Shown here in pieces: positions 36,306 to 45,187 of a DNA stretch of 64,000 bases (within the stretch, counting starts at the first letter, position 1; every line of letters begins with the position of its first letter). The notes below the pieces were generated by a model. The model was not told the origin of the DNA and did not search any database. It was given only the letters and a program-made list of their open reading frames with translations. The DNA comes from PALSA-1296 sp037143335 (lineage in GTDB: Bacteria; Bacteroidota; Ignavibacteria; Palsa-1295): assembly GCA_037143335.1 (NCBI GenBank), contig JBAWZA010000008.1, positions 1-64,000 on the forward strand, given 5' to 3'. The translations under genes were made by a program, and so were the position numbers.

Positions 36306-36313
36306 CAAAGGTA
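36306..36313 (-). promoter_or_regulatory. TAnnTTTG promoter of the CPBP-cdsA pair
   Basis: TACCTTTG on the minus strand in the context CGTACCTTTGTA. With the usual position of this element, transcription starts 1-3 bases before the GTG start codon. Confidence 0.55.
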
Positions 36314-36411
36314 CGTTTTTTTGCACCTAATTTCGGGATTATCGGCACAACGAATTGCGTTTCTATTCCGAATCTGTGACGTGTGTTTGTTCTATTATTA
36401 ATCCTAACGTC

Positions 36412-38070
36412 TTGAAAATACAAGGTTTCGCAATTTCATTTCGCCGAATTCTCAGTTTTTCGGCACTCTTGCTATTGCTCGTGAATTTGCCAGTGAGTTC
36501 CTATTCTCAAACTGGTGAACGCCTCATGATCAATCGGATGGATGTGGCAGATAGCTTAACAGAAAGCCTAATGGCGAAACGTCAGGCAATCCGCGCAGGT
36601 TCTGACCCACAAGCGCTCGAAGCAGCTATTGATCCTTCTACCTATCTCTTAGGTCCAGGCGACGGAGTTTTCCTCGACGTCTATACCGCTCATTTTCTCG
36701 ATCAGGACTTAACTGTTACTCCCGAAGGTAAAATGATTTTGCCACGTACTGGACAAGTTGACGTGACAGGTGTAAGTATTGCAGAGGCTGAAAAACGGGT
36801 CAATAAATTACTCTCCCGCGATTATAAAAACCCACAGGCGTTCCTCTCGCTTCGCAGACTCAGGAATTTAAAAGTTAACGTACTCGGCGAAGTACTCTAT
36901 CCCGGAGTACACGATGCTACTGCCATGATGCGCGTGAGCGAAGTCATCTCGAAAGCAGGCAGCATGACAGAGAGGTCGTCACTCCGTAATATTGAAGTCC
37001 GCAATCCTGACGGCTCACTGAGAACCAAAGCAGACTTGACAAGGTATTTTAACACCGGAAATCTTGCCTCCAACCCAATTCTCCAAGGTGGCGATGTAGT
37101 TGTTGTCCCGCGAAGCTCAAAAACAATTCTGATCAATGGGTTTGTCTCAATTCCAGGCGCGTATGAGTTTGTTGAAGGTGATAAGCTCAGCACAATTATC
37201 GCTCTAGCAAAAGGGCTAAAGCCTGGCGCATTGCTTGACTCCGTGGAGATTGCACGATTCTCACCCGAGGACCCGATGCACGCACAGCGTACCTACCATA
37301 ATTTTCTCTCCGGTGGAGATGTCGAGCTGATGGATGGTGATGTAATTTCGATTCAAGGAAATTCTCAATATCATGTGCCGCGAGTTGTTTCAGTTGGTGG
37401 AGAAGTTCGGTATCCAGGAAAATATTCGATCGAACTTGACCAGACAAAACTTTCGGACGTGCTGGCGCGTGCTGGTGGAATTTTACCAAGCGGTTCGCTT
37501 GATGAAGCCTGTGTCTTGAGACGCGCCGGAGTTGGATCTTGGGAAAGTGATCCAGAATTTATCATGATTGAACGCATGAAAGGATTCGATGAAAAACGGA
37601 TTTCGAATGACCAGTATAATTACTACATGGCAAGGATGCGTCAGCTTGGCAGACAAATCATGACTGTAAATTTCAGAGCATTGGTTGAAGGAAAGGATTT
37701 TTCTCAAGATATTAAACTTCGTGACGAGGATTCAATCTGGATTCCGAGAGCAAGAGGTTATGTGAGTGTGATCGGAAGTGTGAACAATCAGGGTAATGTA
37801 CGTTTTATTGAAGGTGGTTCGTACAGAGATTATATAGACAAGGCGGGTGGGTTCAATTCGAATGCAGATCGCGGTGCTGTTCGAGTGATTAACTCTCGTT
37901 CATCGAGTTATATCAATCCACGCTCAGGCGATTATCAAATAGAAGCCGGGGATACAATCATCGTACCGGAAGAGCATTCTGAATTTTGGAAAAATTTTGA
38001 ACTCGCTACAGCGATAACTTCGCAAGTGCTCACTATACTAGCAGGTATTTTTCTCTTAAGTAGAAAATGA
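36412..38070 (+). CDS. Wza-like polysaccharide export protein (SLBB domains)
   Basis: About 552 residues: signal peptide, a Poly_export domain (YLLGPGDGVFLDVYTAHFL, then RTGQVDVTGVSIAEAEKRV) and several SLBB domains (VNVLGEVLYPGVHD, INGFVSIPGAYEFVEGDK, SVGGEVRYPGKYSIE, IGSVNNQGNVRFIEGG). A C-terminal hydrophobic helix ends in LLSRK. Wza-type proteins form the outer-membrane exit channel for capsule or exopolysaccharide. There is no ATG ahead of the signal peptide, so I use the TTG at 36412. The longer TTG start at 36355 would add a non-signal stretch. First of four export genes. Confidence 0.9.
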   Translation: MKIQGFAISFRRILSFSALLLLLVNLPVSSYSQTGERLMINRMDVADSLTESLMAKRQAIRAGSDPQALEAAIDPSTYLLGPGDGVFLDVYTAHFLDQDLTVTPEGKMILPRTGQVDVTGVSIAEAEKRVNKLLSRDYKNPQAFLSLRRLRNLKVNVLGEVLYPGVHDATAMMRVSEVISKAGSMTERSSLRNIEVRNPDGSLRTKADLTRYFNTGNLASNPILQGGDVVVVPRSSKTILINGFVSIPGAYEFVEGDKLSTIIALAKGLKPGALLDSVEIARFSPEDPMHAQRTYHNFLSGGDVELMDGDVISIQGNSQYHVPRVVSVGGEVRYPGKYSIELDQTKLSDVLARAGGILPSGSLDEACVLRRAGVGSWESDPEFIMIERMKGFDEKRISNDQYNYYMARMRQLGRQIMTVNFRALVEGKDFSQDIKLRDEDSIWIPRARGYVSVIGSVNNQGNVRFIEGGSYRDYIDKAGGFNSNADRGAVRVINSRSSSYINPRSGDYQIEAGDTIIVPEEHSEFWKNFELATAITSQVLTILAGIFLLSRK

Positions 38071-38089
38071 TAGGGAAGATTAAGAAGTA

Positions 38090-39367
38090 ATGACAGAATC
38101 ACAAGTAAATACGCCAATAGGGGACACCCCCATCCTCGAAGCCCCCAAGAAGAATCCACATTTGATGGACTTCTTTACATTACTTGCTAAATATCGAAAA
38201 GCAGTAATGTTCATTCCTCTCACGACGGGGATACTTTTCTTCGCATTCACGTATTTCATGCCCCAAACCTTTACTGGACTAACGACTATCATCCCACCAG
38301 AGAAGAGCCAGCAGAGTGGTCTGCTTAACTTCTTAACAGGATCAGGAGTGCTTGATATCATGAAAGGTGCTGAAAACCCTGCACTTGATATGTTTAAGAA
38401 TGTACTGGATTCACGTCAATTATCGGAGCAAATCGCGGAAGACCCGCGCATCTTTAGATACTTTTCAACTTTTGATACATCAAAAAAACTCGTCGCAGAG
38501 CTGATTAGAAGCTCGATGGAGTCGGAGCCGCTGAGGAATTCACTTTTCAATGTAAGTATAAGTATCAAAACACACTGGAATCCTACACAAGCTGAAAAAG
38601 ATTCAGCTAAAAATTTGGTAGCTTATCTTTCTCAAACATTTATTCGATACCTTGATCGCTACAATAGGGAGCGTATGATGACTCAAGCGCGGACAACCAG
38701 AATATTTGTCGAAAGTGAGTATAACGCCAGAATGCGACAACTCGATAGTCAATATGCCAAATTACAAGCATTCCAACAGGAGCATAAAACGATTTCACTT
38801 ACCGAGCAATTAACTGCTTCGGTAGTTAGTGCAGCGCAGGTTGCTGCACAGGTGCAACAATTGGATATGCAGATTGGCGTTGCCGAAAGAGAATTAACCC
38901 CTTCATCGGGGAGGGTTCAAATGCTCAAAGCGCAATTAGAGGAAGCAAAGCGGGAGATGAAAAAATATGAAGATGGCGGAGTAGGTGATTACGTGATGGC
39001 ATTTAAGGATGTCCCCGAACTTGCACACAACTTGGCAAATCTAACTCGCGAAGTTAAAATCTTGGAAACCATCTCTGCTTTTTTAAGACAACAACTGGAG
39101 CAAGAGCGAATCAGCGAACAGCGCGACTTGCCAACACTGCATGTCCTTGACGCCGCAGTAAATCCTGAGCGCCGTAGCTCACCGAGTAGACTAGCGATGC
39201 TCCTTTTAGGATTGTTTTCTGGTTTCGTTATCGCCATACTTTACGTTGCAACGAGAAATTATTTTGTGAATGTTCGATTGCACCCCGAGGAACACACACG
39301 CTATCTCAACTTTGTTCAGACACTCCAAGGCAAAAAGTCAGTCGTCCACAACTCGAGCGTTGGATAA
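38090..39367 (+). CDS. Wzz/GumC-like polysaccharide chain-length regulator
   Basis: A 425-residue inner-membrane protein with a membrane helix near residues 38-56 (AVMFIPLTTGILFFAFTYFM), a large periplasmic domain with coiled coil (about 190-340) and a second helix near residues 362-384 (SRLAMLLLGLFSGFVIAIL). It has no cytoplasmic tyrosine-kinase domain, so it is the Wzz type, not Wzc. It would set the chain length of the polymer made by the Wzy-like protein. It begins 19 bases after the Wza-like gene. Confidence 0.88.
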   Translation: MTESQVNTPIGDTPILEAPKKNPHLMDFFTLLAKYRKAVMFIPLTTGILFFAFTYFMPQTFTGLTTIIPPEKSQQSGLLNFLTGSGVLDIMKGAENPALDMFKNVLDSRQLSEQIAEDPRIFRYFSTFDTSKKLVAELIRSSMESEPLRNSLFNVSISIKTHWNPTQAEKDSAKNLVAYLSQTFIRYLDRYNRERMMTQARTTRIFVESEYNARMRQLDSQYAKLQAFQQEHKTISLTEQLTASVVSAAQVAAQVQQLDMQIGVAERELTPSSGRVQMLKAQLEEAKREMKKYEDGGVGDYVMAFKDVPELAHNLANLTREVKILETISAFLRQQLEQERISEQRDLPTLHVLDAAVNPERRSSPSRLAMLLLGLFSGFVIAILYVATRNYFVNVRLHPEEHTRYLNFVQTLQGKKSVVHNSSVG

Positions 39368-39378
39368 ACAATTTATAG

Positions 39379-41064
39379 ATGGATTCTCAGCAAAGCGACC
39401 ACGACTTTCATTCACGTGCAACACGCGGATTCGCTTGGAATTATTTTTATAAAATCACTGAATTCGGTTTAGTAAATCTTTTCACAGTTCTTGTAGTCAG
39501 ACATTTTGGTCCGGCAATTTCCTCACCCTATGCAGTATTTACAGCGATTTGTACTTCAGGAGCACTTCTTGCTTCATTCGGAGTGGACGGAGTTCTGTTG
39601 AGGTACATCCAGAGAGTTGTAAATAATAAGCATTCTAACAGTAATAACCTTGGGGATATTGAAAGCTTTAGTGTCCCAGTATTTTTGAAGACGCTTCTAT
39701 CCTTCCGATTAGTGATTGCGTTCTTTGTTTCATCATTAGTAATACTCCTTTGTTACGCTGTTCCACTTCTCTTCGATAGTACCGAAATATTTTTCACTCA
39801 GATCAGAAGTTACCTCCCATCTCTCATCCTCTATTTATTTTGCCAATCTATCGTTGCGTTTTGTACTTTTTCACTCATTGGCTTGCTCGAGACAAAGGGC
39901 ATGTTTATTGCAAGTCTTCTAGCGCGCACAACTCTACTAACTGGTGGTATCATTCTAGTTACCTCCTCCGATGCGTCGCTTTGGAATGCAATAATTCTCT
40001 ATGTGACTAGCACCGCGATGTATTCTGCCATACTTCTTTTCGTACTATTTCGAGAGATGAAAAAGTATGAGGTTAAGCACACAACATCTTGGTTACAAAG
40101 AGTTAAACCTATAATCACTCTGTGTGGTGATCTACTACGTCATCCGAAGAAAATCCACCTTTTCATGATTACTCCGATTATGATTTATGGCATTACGACA
40201 TGGGGTTCTGATATACTGAGTAATATTCTTGGTAGGCAACCTGATGTCCTTATGATGCGTGGAATACTTGGCGAGACATCGGAGATTGGGTACTATGTTG
40301 CAGCATCAATGATTCTGCTCGTAACAGAATATATATTCCTGTTCGGATTAGGCGGTACACTTGTTTCTATCTTTTCTAAGCTTTCAGCCGATGATACTGC
40401 CGAATATAGGGGATCAAAATATCCGAGACTAACAAAAGCACGACTTGAGATCAGTGGGTTTCAGAATGTCGTACTTATACCGCTCTGTGCTTTCATGATG
40501 GGTTTTGCTGACGATGTTGTTGGGGCTATCTATGGCGCACAATTCAGCTCTTCAGTACCGATGGTACGCGTAGGTTTGATAGCACTAGTATTATCAGTAG
40601 GAGTATTCGGGGGGGGAATGCAAATCACTACTCTGGTTGCGATTGGTAAGGAAAGAATTGTGTTCAAAAATCGCCTCGTTTGGTGTCTGATAAATCTTGT
40701 TGCTAATTTTTTCTTGATAAAATATCTCGGTGGGATGGGCGCTCTCATTGGCACACAATTTTCGAACGCATTTGCGTGTGCGACTGAAGGTTTTTTTGCC
40801 TACAAATTTGTTGGTAAATCAATGTTGCCGCTGAATACGTTACGTATTTTGTTAATCTCAGCTTTATCAACTGCGATTGCCTATGCCATTTTACAAACTA
40901 CCTTCCACTCGCCAACTCCATTAATCGCATCCGTTGTTGGGGTAGGTATAAGCTCGATGGTAACGGTGTTGGCATATATTATATTGAGAGTACCAGAAGC
41001 TTTGAGGATCTGGCAAAGAATAAAGAGTTTACTTCATCGCGAACCATTGCTCAACATTGGGTAG
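39379..41064 (+). CDS. Polysaccharide flippase (Wzx/MATE-like)
   Basis: A 561-residue multi-pass membrane protein with about 12-14 helices and the N-terminal RGFAWNYFYKITEFGLVNL segment typical of Wzx-type oligosaccharide flippases. It would move lipid-linked repeat units across the inner membrane. It follows the Wzz-like gene by 11 bases and overlaps the ligase gene by 8 bases. The coding sequence contains a run of eight G residues at 40609-40616, around residue 411. Confidence 0.88.
   Translation: MDSQQSDHDFHSRATRGFAWNYFYKITEFGLVNLFTVLVVRHFGPAISSPYAVFTAICTSGALLASFGVDGVLLRYIQRVVNNKHSNSNNLGDIESFSVPVFLKTLLSFRLVIAFFVSSLVILLCYAVPLLFDSTEIFFTQIRSYLPSLILYLFCQSIVAFCTFSLIGLLETKGMFIASLLARTTLLTGGIILVTSSDASLWNAIILYVTSTAMYSAILLFVLFREMKKYEVKHTTSWLQRVKPIITLCGDLLRHPKKIHLFMITPIMIYGITTWGSDILSNILGRQPDVLMMRGILGETSEIGYYVAASMILLVTEYIFLFGLGGTLVSIFSKLSADDTAEYRGSKYPRLTKARLEISGFQNVVLIPLCAFMMGFADDVVGAIYGAQFSSSVPMVRVGLIALVLSVGVFGGGMQITTLVAIGKERIVFKNRLVWCLINLVANFFLIKYLGGMGALIGTQFSNAFACATEGFFAYKFVGKSMLPLNTLRILLISALSTAIAYAILQTTFHSPTPLIASVVGVGISSMVTVLAYIILRVPEALRIWQRIKSLLHREPLLNIG
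40609..40616 (+). repeat. Poly-G tract (8 G) inside the flippase gene
   Basis: Eight consecutive G residues encode Gly-Gly-Gly (TTC GGG GGG GGA ATG). In a sequence of moderate GC this is the longest G run I noticed. Such tracts in surface-polysaccharide genes are typical slip sites for phase variation. Confidence 0.6.
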
Positions 41065-42475
41065 TAACATTAATACATATAATCCCAATACAGGGAAATT
41101 ATCAGCAGATTCGCATCTGCGATTCAGTCTGAGATCAATTCTCTACTTCATGGCTTGGCTATGCCTGTGGCAAGGTTGGCTGGTGAGTGGCTCGATTTTC
41201 CAGTTTAATTTTCTTCTGGAGTTGACAAAAGGAACTCCGATTCTCATTCATGAAACAATCTTTCTCCTGACCGCCATCTTTCTGATAATCGAGCGTTATC
41301 TTTGCGACGATTATGAACTTCAACGGTCGTATTTTAGTGGGCCGATGCTCTTGATGACATTTGCCCTTGTCTTGTCGTGGACACGTGGAATGATTATTCG
41401 CCAACAGTTTGTCGTCATCTACGAAGCACATGAGTCATTGTTGATTCCAATAAGTTTTTTTGTTTTTGTTAACATTTTCCGCGACCCCAAAGAGCGCAAG
41501 GTGATGCTTACCATGTTTTTTCTTGCCGCAATTATGAAAGCGGCTGACTCAACATGGATCAAATTCTTTTCTGATGACGTTCAAAAAAGTTGGGGCACTT
41601 TACTATTCTGGCGGGACGGATTCATTCTTGCAATTGGAATTGCCGGCACGCTAACACTCGCGAACTACCGAGGCAAAGTGTATGAGAAGCTTCGCACGAC
41701 TATGTATATAGCTTTGCCGTTAATGATGTACGGACTTATCGTAAGTTTCAGAAGAACTTTTATTCTTGGACTATTTGCTTCGGTCATTGCGATGTTCTTT
41801 ACCGTCGGGCGAGGTCGAGTGAAGCGTCACGCCTACTTATTTTTGGGATTCCTATTAGTGATTGTGATTACCGTATTAGCTACCGACCCTGTCGGAATGA
41901 TGGCAAGACTTGTCGGTGCACTGATCAGTCCGACAGAGGAAGGCTCTTCATACATTCGATTGATGGAGTATCCGAATGTATTGGCAAATATTTATCACAA
42001 CCCAATTTTTGGGGTAGCACTGGGGACACAGTGGTTTCAGTATTACAAGATGCCGATGTTCGCTAACTACACCACACTCGGTTGTCACAATAGCTACTTG
42101 TATTGGCCTCTTCGAACTGGTATTATTGGATCAGTTGCATTCTTATGGTTTTTATGTCGCATCTGGAAATCTATACTTATCAACTGGCGTACCCAAAAAT
42201 CGGAGGAAGATTTTCTCATGAATCAGATTTTGATTCATAGTATGGTGATCTATAATTTTGGATGTTTCTTTGGGTTGATGTATGCTGATGCGATGAATAT
42301 CATGACAGGATTTATTATGGTGATGGTACAATTGCAGATGAAACACCAAACTGGATTGACTACCTATAGAAGAGTTAAGTTTTTGCAAACCCTCATAACA
42401 AAGCAGCTTGTCTTCCGAGCGCCAAATCAGCTTACTAAACCTGTTGAGAGGAGTACTGCTCTACCATCTGTATGA
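41057..42475 (+). CDS. O-antigen ligase / Wzy-like polymerase family membrane protein
   Basis: A 472-residue protein with about 10-12 membrane helices and the O-antigen ligase family pattern: a large periplasmic loop that carries an Arg and ends in CHNSYLYWPLRTGIIG, plus the earlier VSFRRTFILGLFAS helix. It would polymerise or ligate the exported glycan. The frame starts with TTG at 41057 inside the end of the flippase gene. The next Met (residue 32) would cut the N terminus at the first helix. Its 3' end overlaps pdxT by 41 bases on the opposite strand. Confidence 0.85.
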   Translation: MGSNINTYNPNTGKLSADSHLRFSLRSILYFMAWLCLWQGWLVSGSIFQFNFLLELTKGTPILIHETIFLLTAIFLIIERYLCDDYELQRSYFSGPMLLMTFALVLSWTRGMIIRQQFVVIYEAHESLLIPISFFVFVNIFRDPKERKVMLTMFFLAAIMKAADSTWIKFFSDDVQKSWGTLLFWRDGFILAIGIAGTLTLANYRGKVYEKLRTTMYIALPLMMYGLIVSFRRTFILGLFASVIAMFFTVGRGRVKRHAYLFLGFLLVIVITVLATDPVGMMARLVGALISPTEEGSSYIRLMEYPNVLANIYHNPIFGVALGTQWFQYYKMPMFANYTTLGCHNSYLYWPLRTGIIGSVAFLWFLCRIWKSILINWRTQKSEEDFLMNQILIHSMVIYNFGCFFGLMYADAMNIMTGFIMVMVQLQMKHQTGLTTYRRVKFLQTLITKQLVFRAPNQLTKPVERSTALPSV

Positions 42476-43055
42476 AATACTTGTGGACTCTATCATCCGA
42501 CGTAACCTCAGGATGAAAGGCTGTCGCGAGCAGGTTACCCTCTCGTGCCATGACTATACCTTCGTGAATGCGCGAGAGAACTTGCACACTAACACCAACT
42601 TCTGTAATCAACGGTGCGCGTATGAAAATACCGTGAAATAGGCTTGAACCAAGTACTGGAATGGATAACGAAATTTCAGCACTTTTTTTCTGTGGCCCAA
42701 ATGCATTTCGCCTTACCGTAATGTCCATTGCACCAACCCGACCTTGATTGGATCCTTCAATTCGTTTGGCAAGAACAATACTTCCCATGCATGTCCCCCA
42801 AACCGGGAAACCAGTGAGAGCCTTCTCCTTGATCGCTACAAAAAGAGGGAAGTGTTCAGGCTTTAGAGACTTAAGAGAATGAGTACCATCAACGATGATT
42901 GCATTAGATGTTGACTCTCCACCGGGAATGATTAGTCCATCTAACATCTCAAGCTCACTACTTCGGCGAATTTCAGAAGCAACTACACCTAATCCTCGAA
43001 GCACAGAAATGTGCTCCGAAAAATCACCCTGAAGAGCAAGTACGCCAATATTCAT
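42435..43055 (-). CDS. pdxT: Pyridoxal 5'-phosphate synthase glutaminase subunit
   Basis: A 206-residue class I glutaminase that feeds ammonia to PdxS for vitamin B6 synthesis. It has the N-terminal IGVLALQGDFSEH, the IIPGGEST motif, nucleophile Cys89 in GTCMG (most relatives have GTCAG) and the His181-Pro-Glu183 pair in FHPEV. The ATG at 43055 follows the pdxS stop by 11 bases, with GGGA as ribosome site. A TTG at 43070 would overlap pdxS and is less likely. Confidence 0.96.
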   Translation of the reverse strand: MNIGVLALQGDFSEHISVLRGLGVVASEIRRSSELEMLDGLIIPGGESTSNAIIVDGTHSLKSLKPEHFPLFVAIKEKALTGFPVWGTCMGSIVLAKRIEGSNQGRVGAMDITVRRNAFGPQKKSAEISLSIPVLGSSLFHGIFIRAPLITEVGVSVQVLSRIHEGIVMAREGNLLATAFHPEVTSDDRVHKYFIQMVEQYSSQQV

Positions 43056-43066
43056 TGCATCCCAAC

Positions 43067-43999
43067 TCAAATACCGCGAGAAGCAAGTAGTTCGCTTTCC
43101 AACAATGATTTTGCGGATCTCCCAACCATAGGATCACCAAGTCCGCGACTAACTTCGGCAAGAATGGCGGCATCGTTGAAATACGTCGTTGCTTTCACGA
43201 TTGCTTGAGCGCGCTTCGCAGGATTGGAGGACTTGAAAATACCACTACCCACAAATACTCCATCTACGCCGAGTTGCATCATCAGTGCGGCATCGGCAGG
43301 AGTAGCAATACCACCCGCTGCAAAGTTCACGACAGGAAGTTTGCCCAGTATTGCGATTTCGTTCACAAGATCAATAGAAGCACCGATATTTTTGGCAAAT
43401 GAATATCGCTCATCTGTTGAGAGTGATTGCAACCTCCTAATTTCGCCGAAGATCGAACGTGCATGTCGCACCGCTTCGACAACGTCGCCGGTGCCAGCTT
43501 CGCCTTTGGTGCGAATCATCGCAGCCCCTTCGGAAATTCTGCGAAGTGCTTCGCCTAAGTTTCTTGCGCCACAAACAAATGGGATATCGAATTTACGCTT
43601 GTCAATATGATGTTCTTCATCTGCCATCGTGAGGACTTCGCTTTCGTCCACACAATCAACACCAAGTTCTTCCAAGATTTGCGCTTCAACAAAATGTCCG
43701 ATACGTGCCTTTGCCATTACAGGAATGGAAACAGCATTGATAATCTGAATGATGAGTTCAGGGTCGGACATTCTTGCAACGCCACCGTGTGCTCTGATAT
43801 CCGAAGGTACACGTTCGAGCGCCATCACTGCGCATGCGCCTGCATCTTCAGCTATCTTTGCTTGGTCTGCCGTGACAACATCCATGATGACCCCGCCCTT
43901 GAGCATCGCTGGAAGTGCCCGCTTCACTAAGTCTGTACCAATTTTTCTCTCTGATGAATTTGCTTCCTGTGCGCCTGAAGTATCGTTTTTCTTTGCCAT
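43067..43999 (-). CDS. pdxS: Pyridoxal 5'-phosphate synthase lyase subunit
   Basis: A 310-residue barrel that builds PLP from ribose 5-phosphate, glyceraldehyde 3-phosphate and ammonia. It shows Asp40 in VIMDV, the Schiff-base Lys97 in VMAKARIG, Lys165 in MIRTKGEAGTG, and the FAAGGIATPADAALMMQLG phosphate-binding segment. It is paired with pdxT 11 bases downstream and divergent from a LysR regulator gene, with 99 bases between. Confidence 0.98.
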   Translation of the reverse strand: MAKKNDTSGAQEANSSERKIGTDLVKRALPAMLKGGVIMDVVTADQAKIAEDAGACAVMALERVPSDIRAHGGVARMSDPELIIQIINAVSIPVMAKARIGHFVEAQILEELGVDCVDESEVLTMADEEHHIDKRKFDIPFVCGARNLGEALRRISEGAAMIRTKGEAGTGDVVEAVRHARSIFGEIRRLQSLSTDERYSFAKNIGASIDLVNEIAILGKLPVVNFAAGGIATPADAALMMQLGVDGVFVGSGIFKSSNPAKRAQAIVKATTYFNDAAILAEVSRGLGDPMVGRSAKSLLESELLASRGI

Positions 44000-44055
44000 A
44001 AAATGAATCCAATATATGTGATTGAGGCAACATTAACGATGGATTTATGTTATAG

Positions 44056-44066
44056 ATTATCATAAT
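44056..44066. promoter_or_regulatory. Possible operator between pdxS and the LysR gene
   Basis: An 11-base palindrome ATTAT-C-ATAAT in the 99-base divergent intergenic region, of the T-N11-A type bound by LysR regulators. It is very AT-rich, so chance occurrence is possible. Confidence 0.3.
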
Positions 44067-44098
44067 TCTTATTAAACTTAGTATAAAGGATATTTATA

Positions 44099-45001
44099 AT
44101 GGAAATCCAACAGCTGAAAGTTGCGCTGGCTCTGGTCACCGAAAGTTCTATGATCGGGGCGGCTGAGAGGCTTGGCGTGTCGCAGCCAGCAATAAGCGCG
44201 TCACTCAATAACCTTGAGCGCGAGCTTGGCGTCATACTCTTCCATCGTTCACGAACTGGATTACGGTTGACCGAAAGCGGGAAGTTACTATTGCCATTCA
44301 TCAAACAATTCTTACAGAGTGAATCCGACATTGCTTCATTTTTCAAGCAATCAAATCCGGAAGCTGGTACTATTCGTGTCGCTGGCAGACAAGGCTTCAT
44401 GGAATATGTATTTCCTGATCTGTTTAACATTCTTCAAAAAAAATACCCGCTAATAAAGATAGCAACTGCACTCAGTGGGAATCAAGATGAGGTTGTTGAA
44501 GCACTTCAAGCAGGTAGGGCCGATATAGGTTTTGCATCAAGTCCTGGGATTAAGTCTATCGTAGCAGAAGTCATGCATCACGACCCAATACGACTTGCAG
44601 TAGCCAGTGGGCATAAACTTGCAAAGAAAAGAAATGTATCGAAAAATGATCTAAGTCAATTAGCCTTCTGCATCCCAGAAAAGAAAGATAGACTCCGACA
44701 ACCGATTGAGCGCTTTCTCTCGCGACTCGGGAAAAATCTGAAGATTGTCACGGAGACGAATGATTATACCCTTACTAGGAATATCATCACGACAAGTGAG
44801 TGCGCGGGATTTCTATACTCCCACATGTTCGTCAATCCCGAAGCAAGAAAAACACTCGTCAATCTGAAAATTGCTGACCTGAATATCTATCGCGACTTAA
44901 CTATTCTCCACCGCAGGGATGACCTCTCACCCCAAGCCGAAACTGCCAGGAAGGTCTTTATCTATGAGGGTAAGCGAATTTTGACGAAGTATGCGAGTTA
45001 G
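44099..45001 (+). CDS. LysR-family transcriptional regulator
   Basis: A 300-residue regulator: an N-terminal winged helix-turn-helix (residues 1-60; GAAERLGVSQPAISASLNNL, then LGVILFHRSRTGLRLTESG), a linker helix, and a periplasmic-binding-type effector domain (TIRVAGRQGF, AGRADIGFASSP). LysR proteins usually control a divergent gene, here pdxS. B6 synthesis is more often controlled by the MocR/GntR protein PdxR, so control of pdxST is an inference from position. The ligand is unknown. Confidence 0.92.
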   Translation: MEIQQLKVALALVTESSMIGAAERLGVSQPAISASLNNLERELGVILFHRSRTGLRLTESGKLLLPFIKQFLQSESDIASFFKQSNPEAGTIRVAGRQGFMEYVFPDLFNILQKKYPLIKIATALSGNQDEVVEALQAGRADIGFASSPGIKSIVAEVMHHDPIRLAVASGHKLAKKRNVSKNDLSQLAFCIPEKKDRLRQPIERFLSRLGKNLKIVTETNDYTLTRNIITTSECAGFLYSHMFVNPEARKTLVNLKIADLNIYRDLTILHRRDDLSPQAETARKVFIYEGKRILTKYAS

Positions 45002-45187
45002 TACGAGAGTCTGGATGGATGCGCTTCGCACAGCCAAAATGTCTATATTAATAAATTGTTAAATCGACGTCATGCAAGCCATAAGCTTAAAAAAAATGAA
45101 CCCGAAGCCGTTTTTTGTGTTTTACCATAACTCTAATTTTTAGGATGTAAAACGTATTTCAATTTTCTATTATTTTCGTAATACTCT

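Noticed and set aside
45119..45153. Inverted repeat GTTTTAC/GTAAAAC upstream of exbB
   Set aside because: Seven bases with a 21-base spacer in AT-rich DNA and no support from context.
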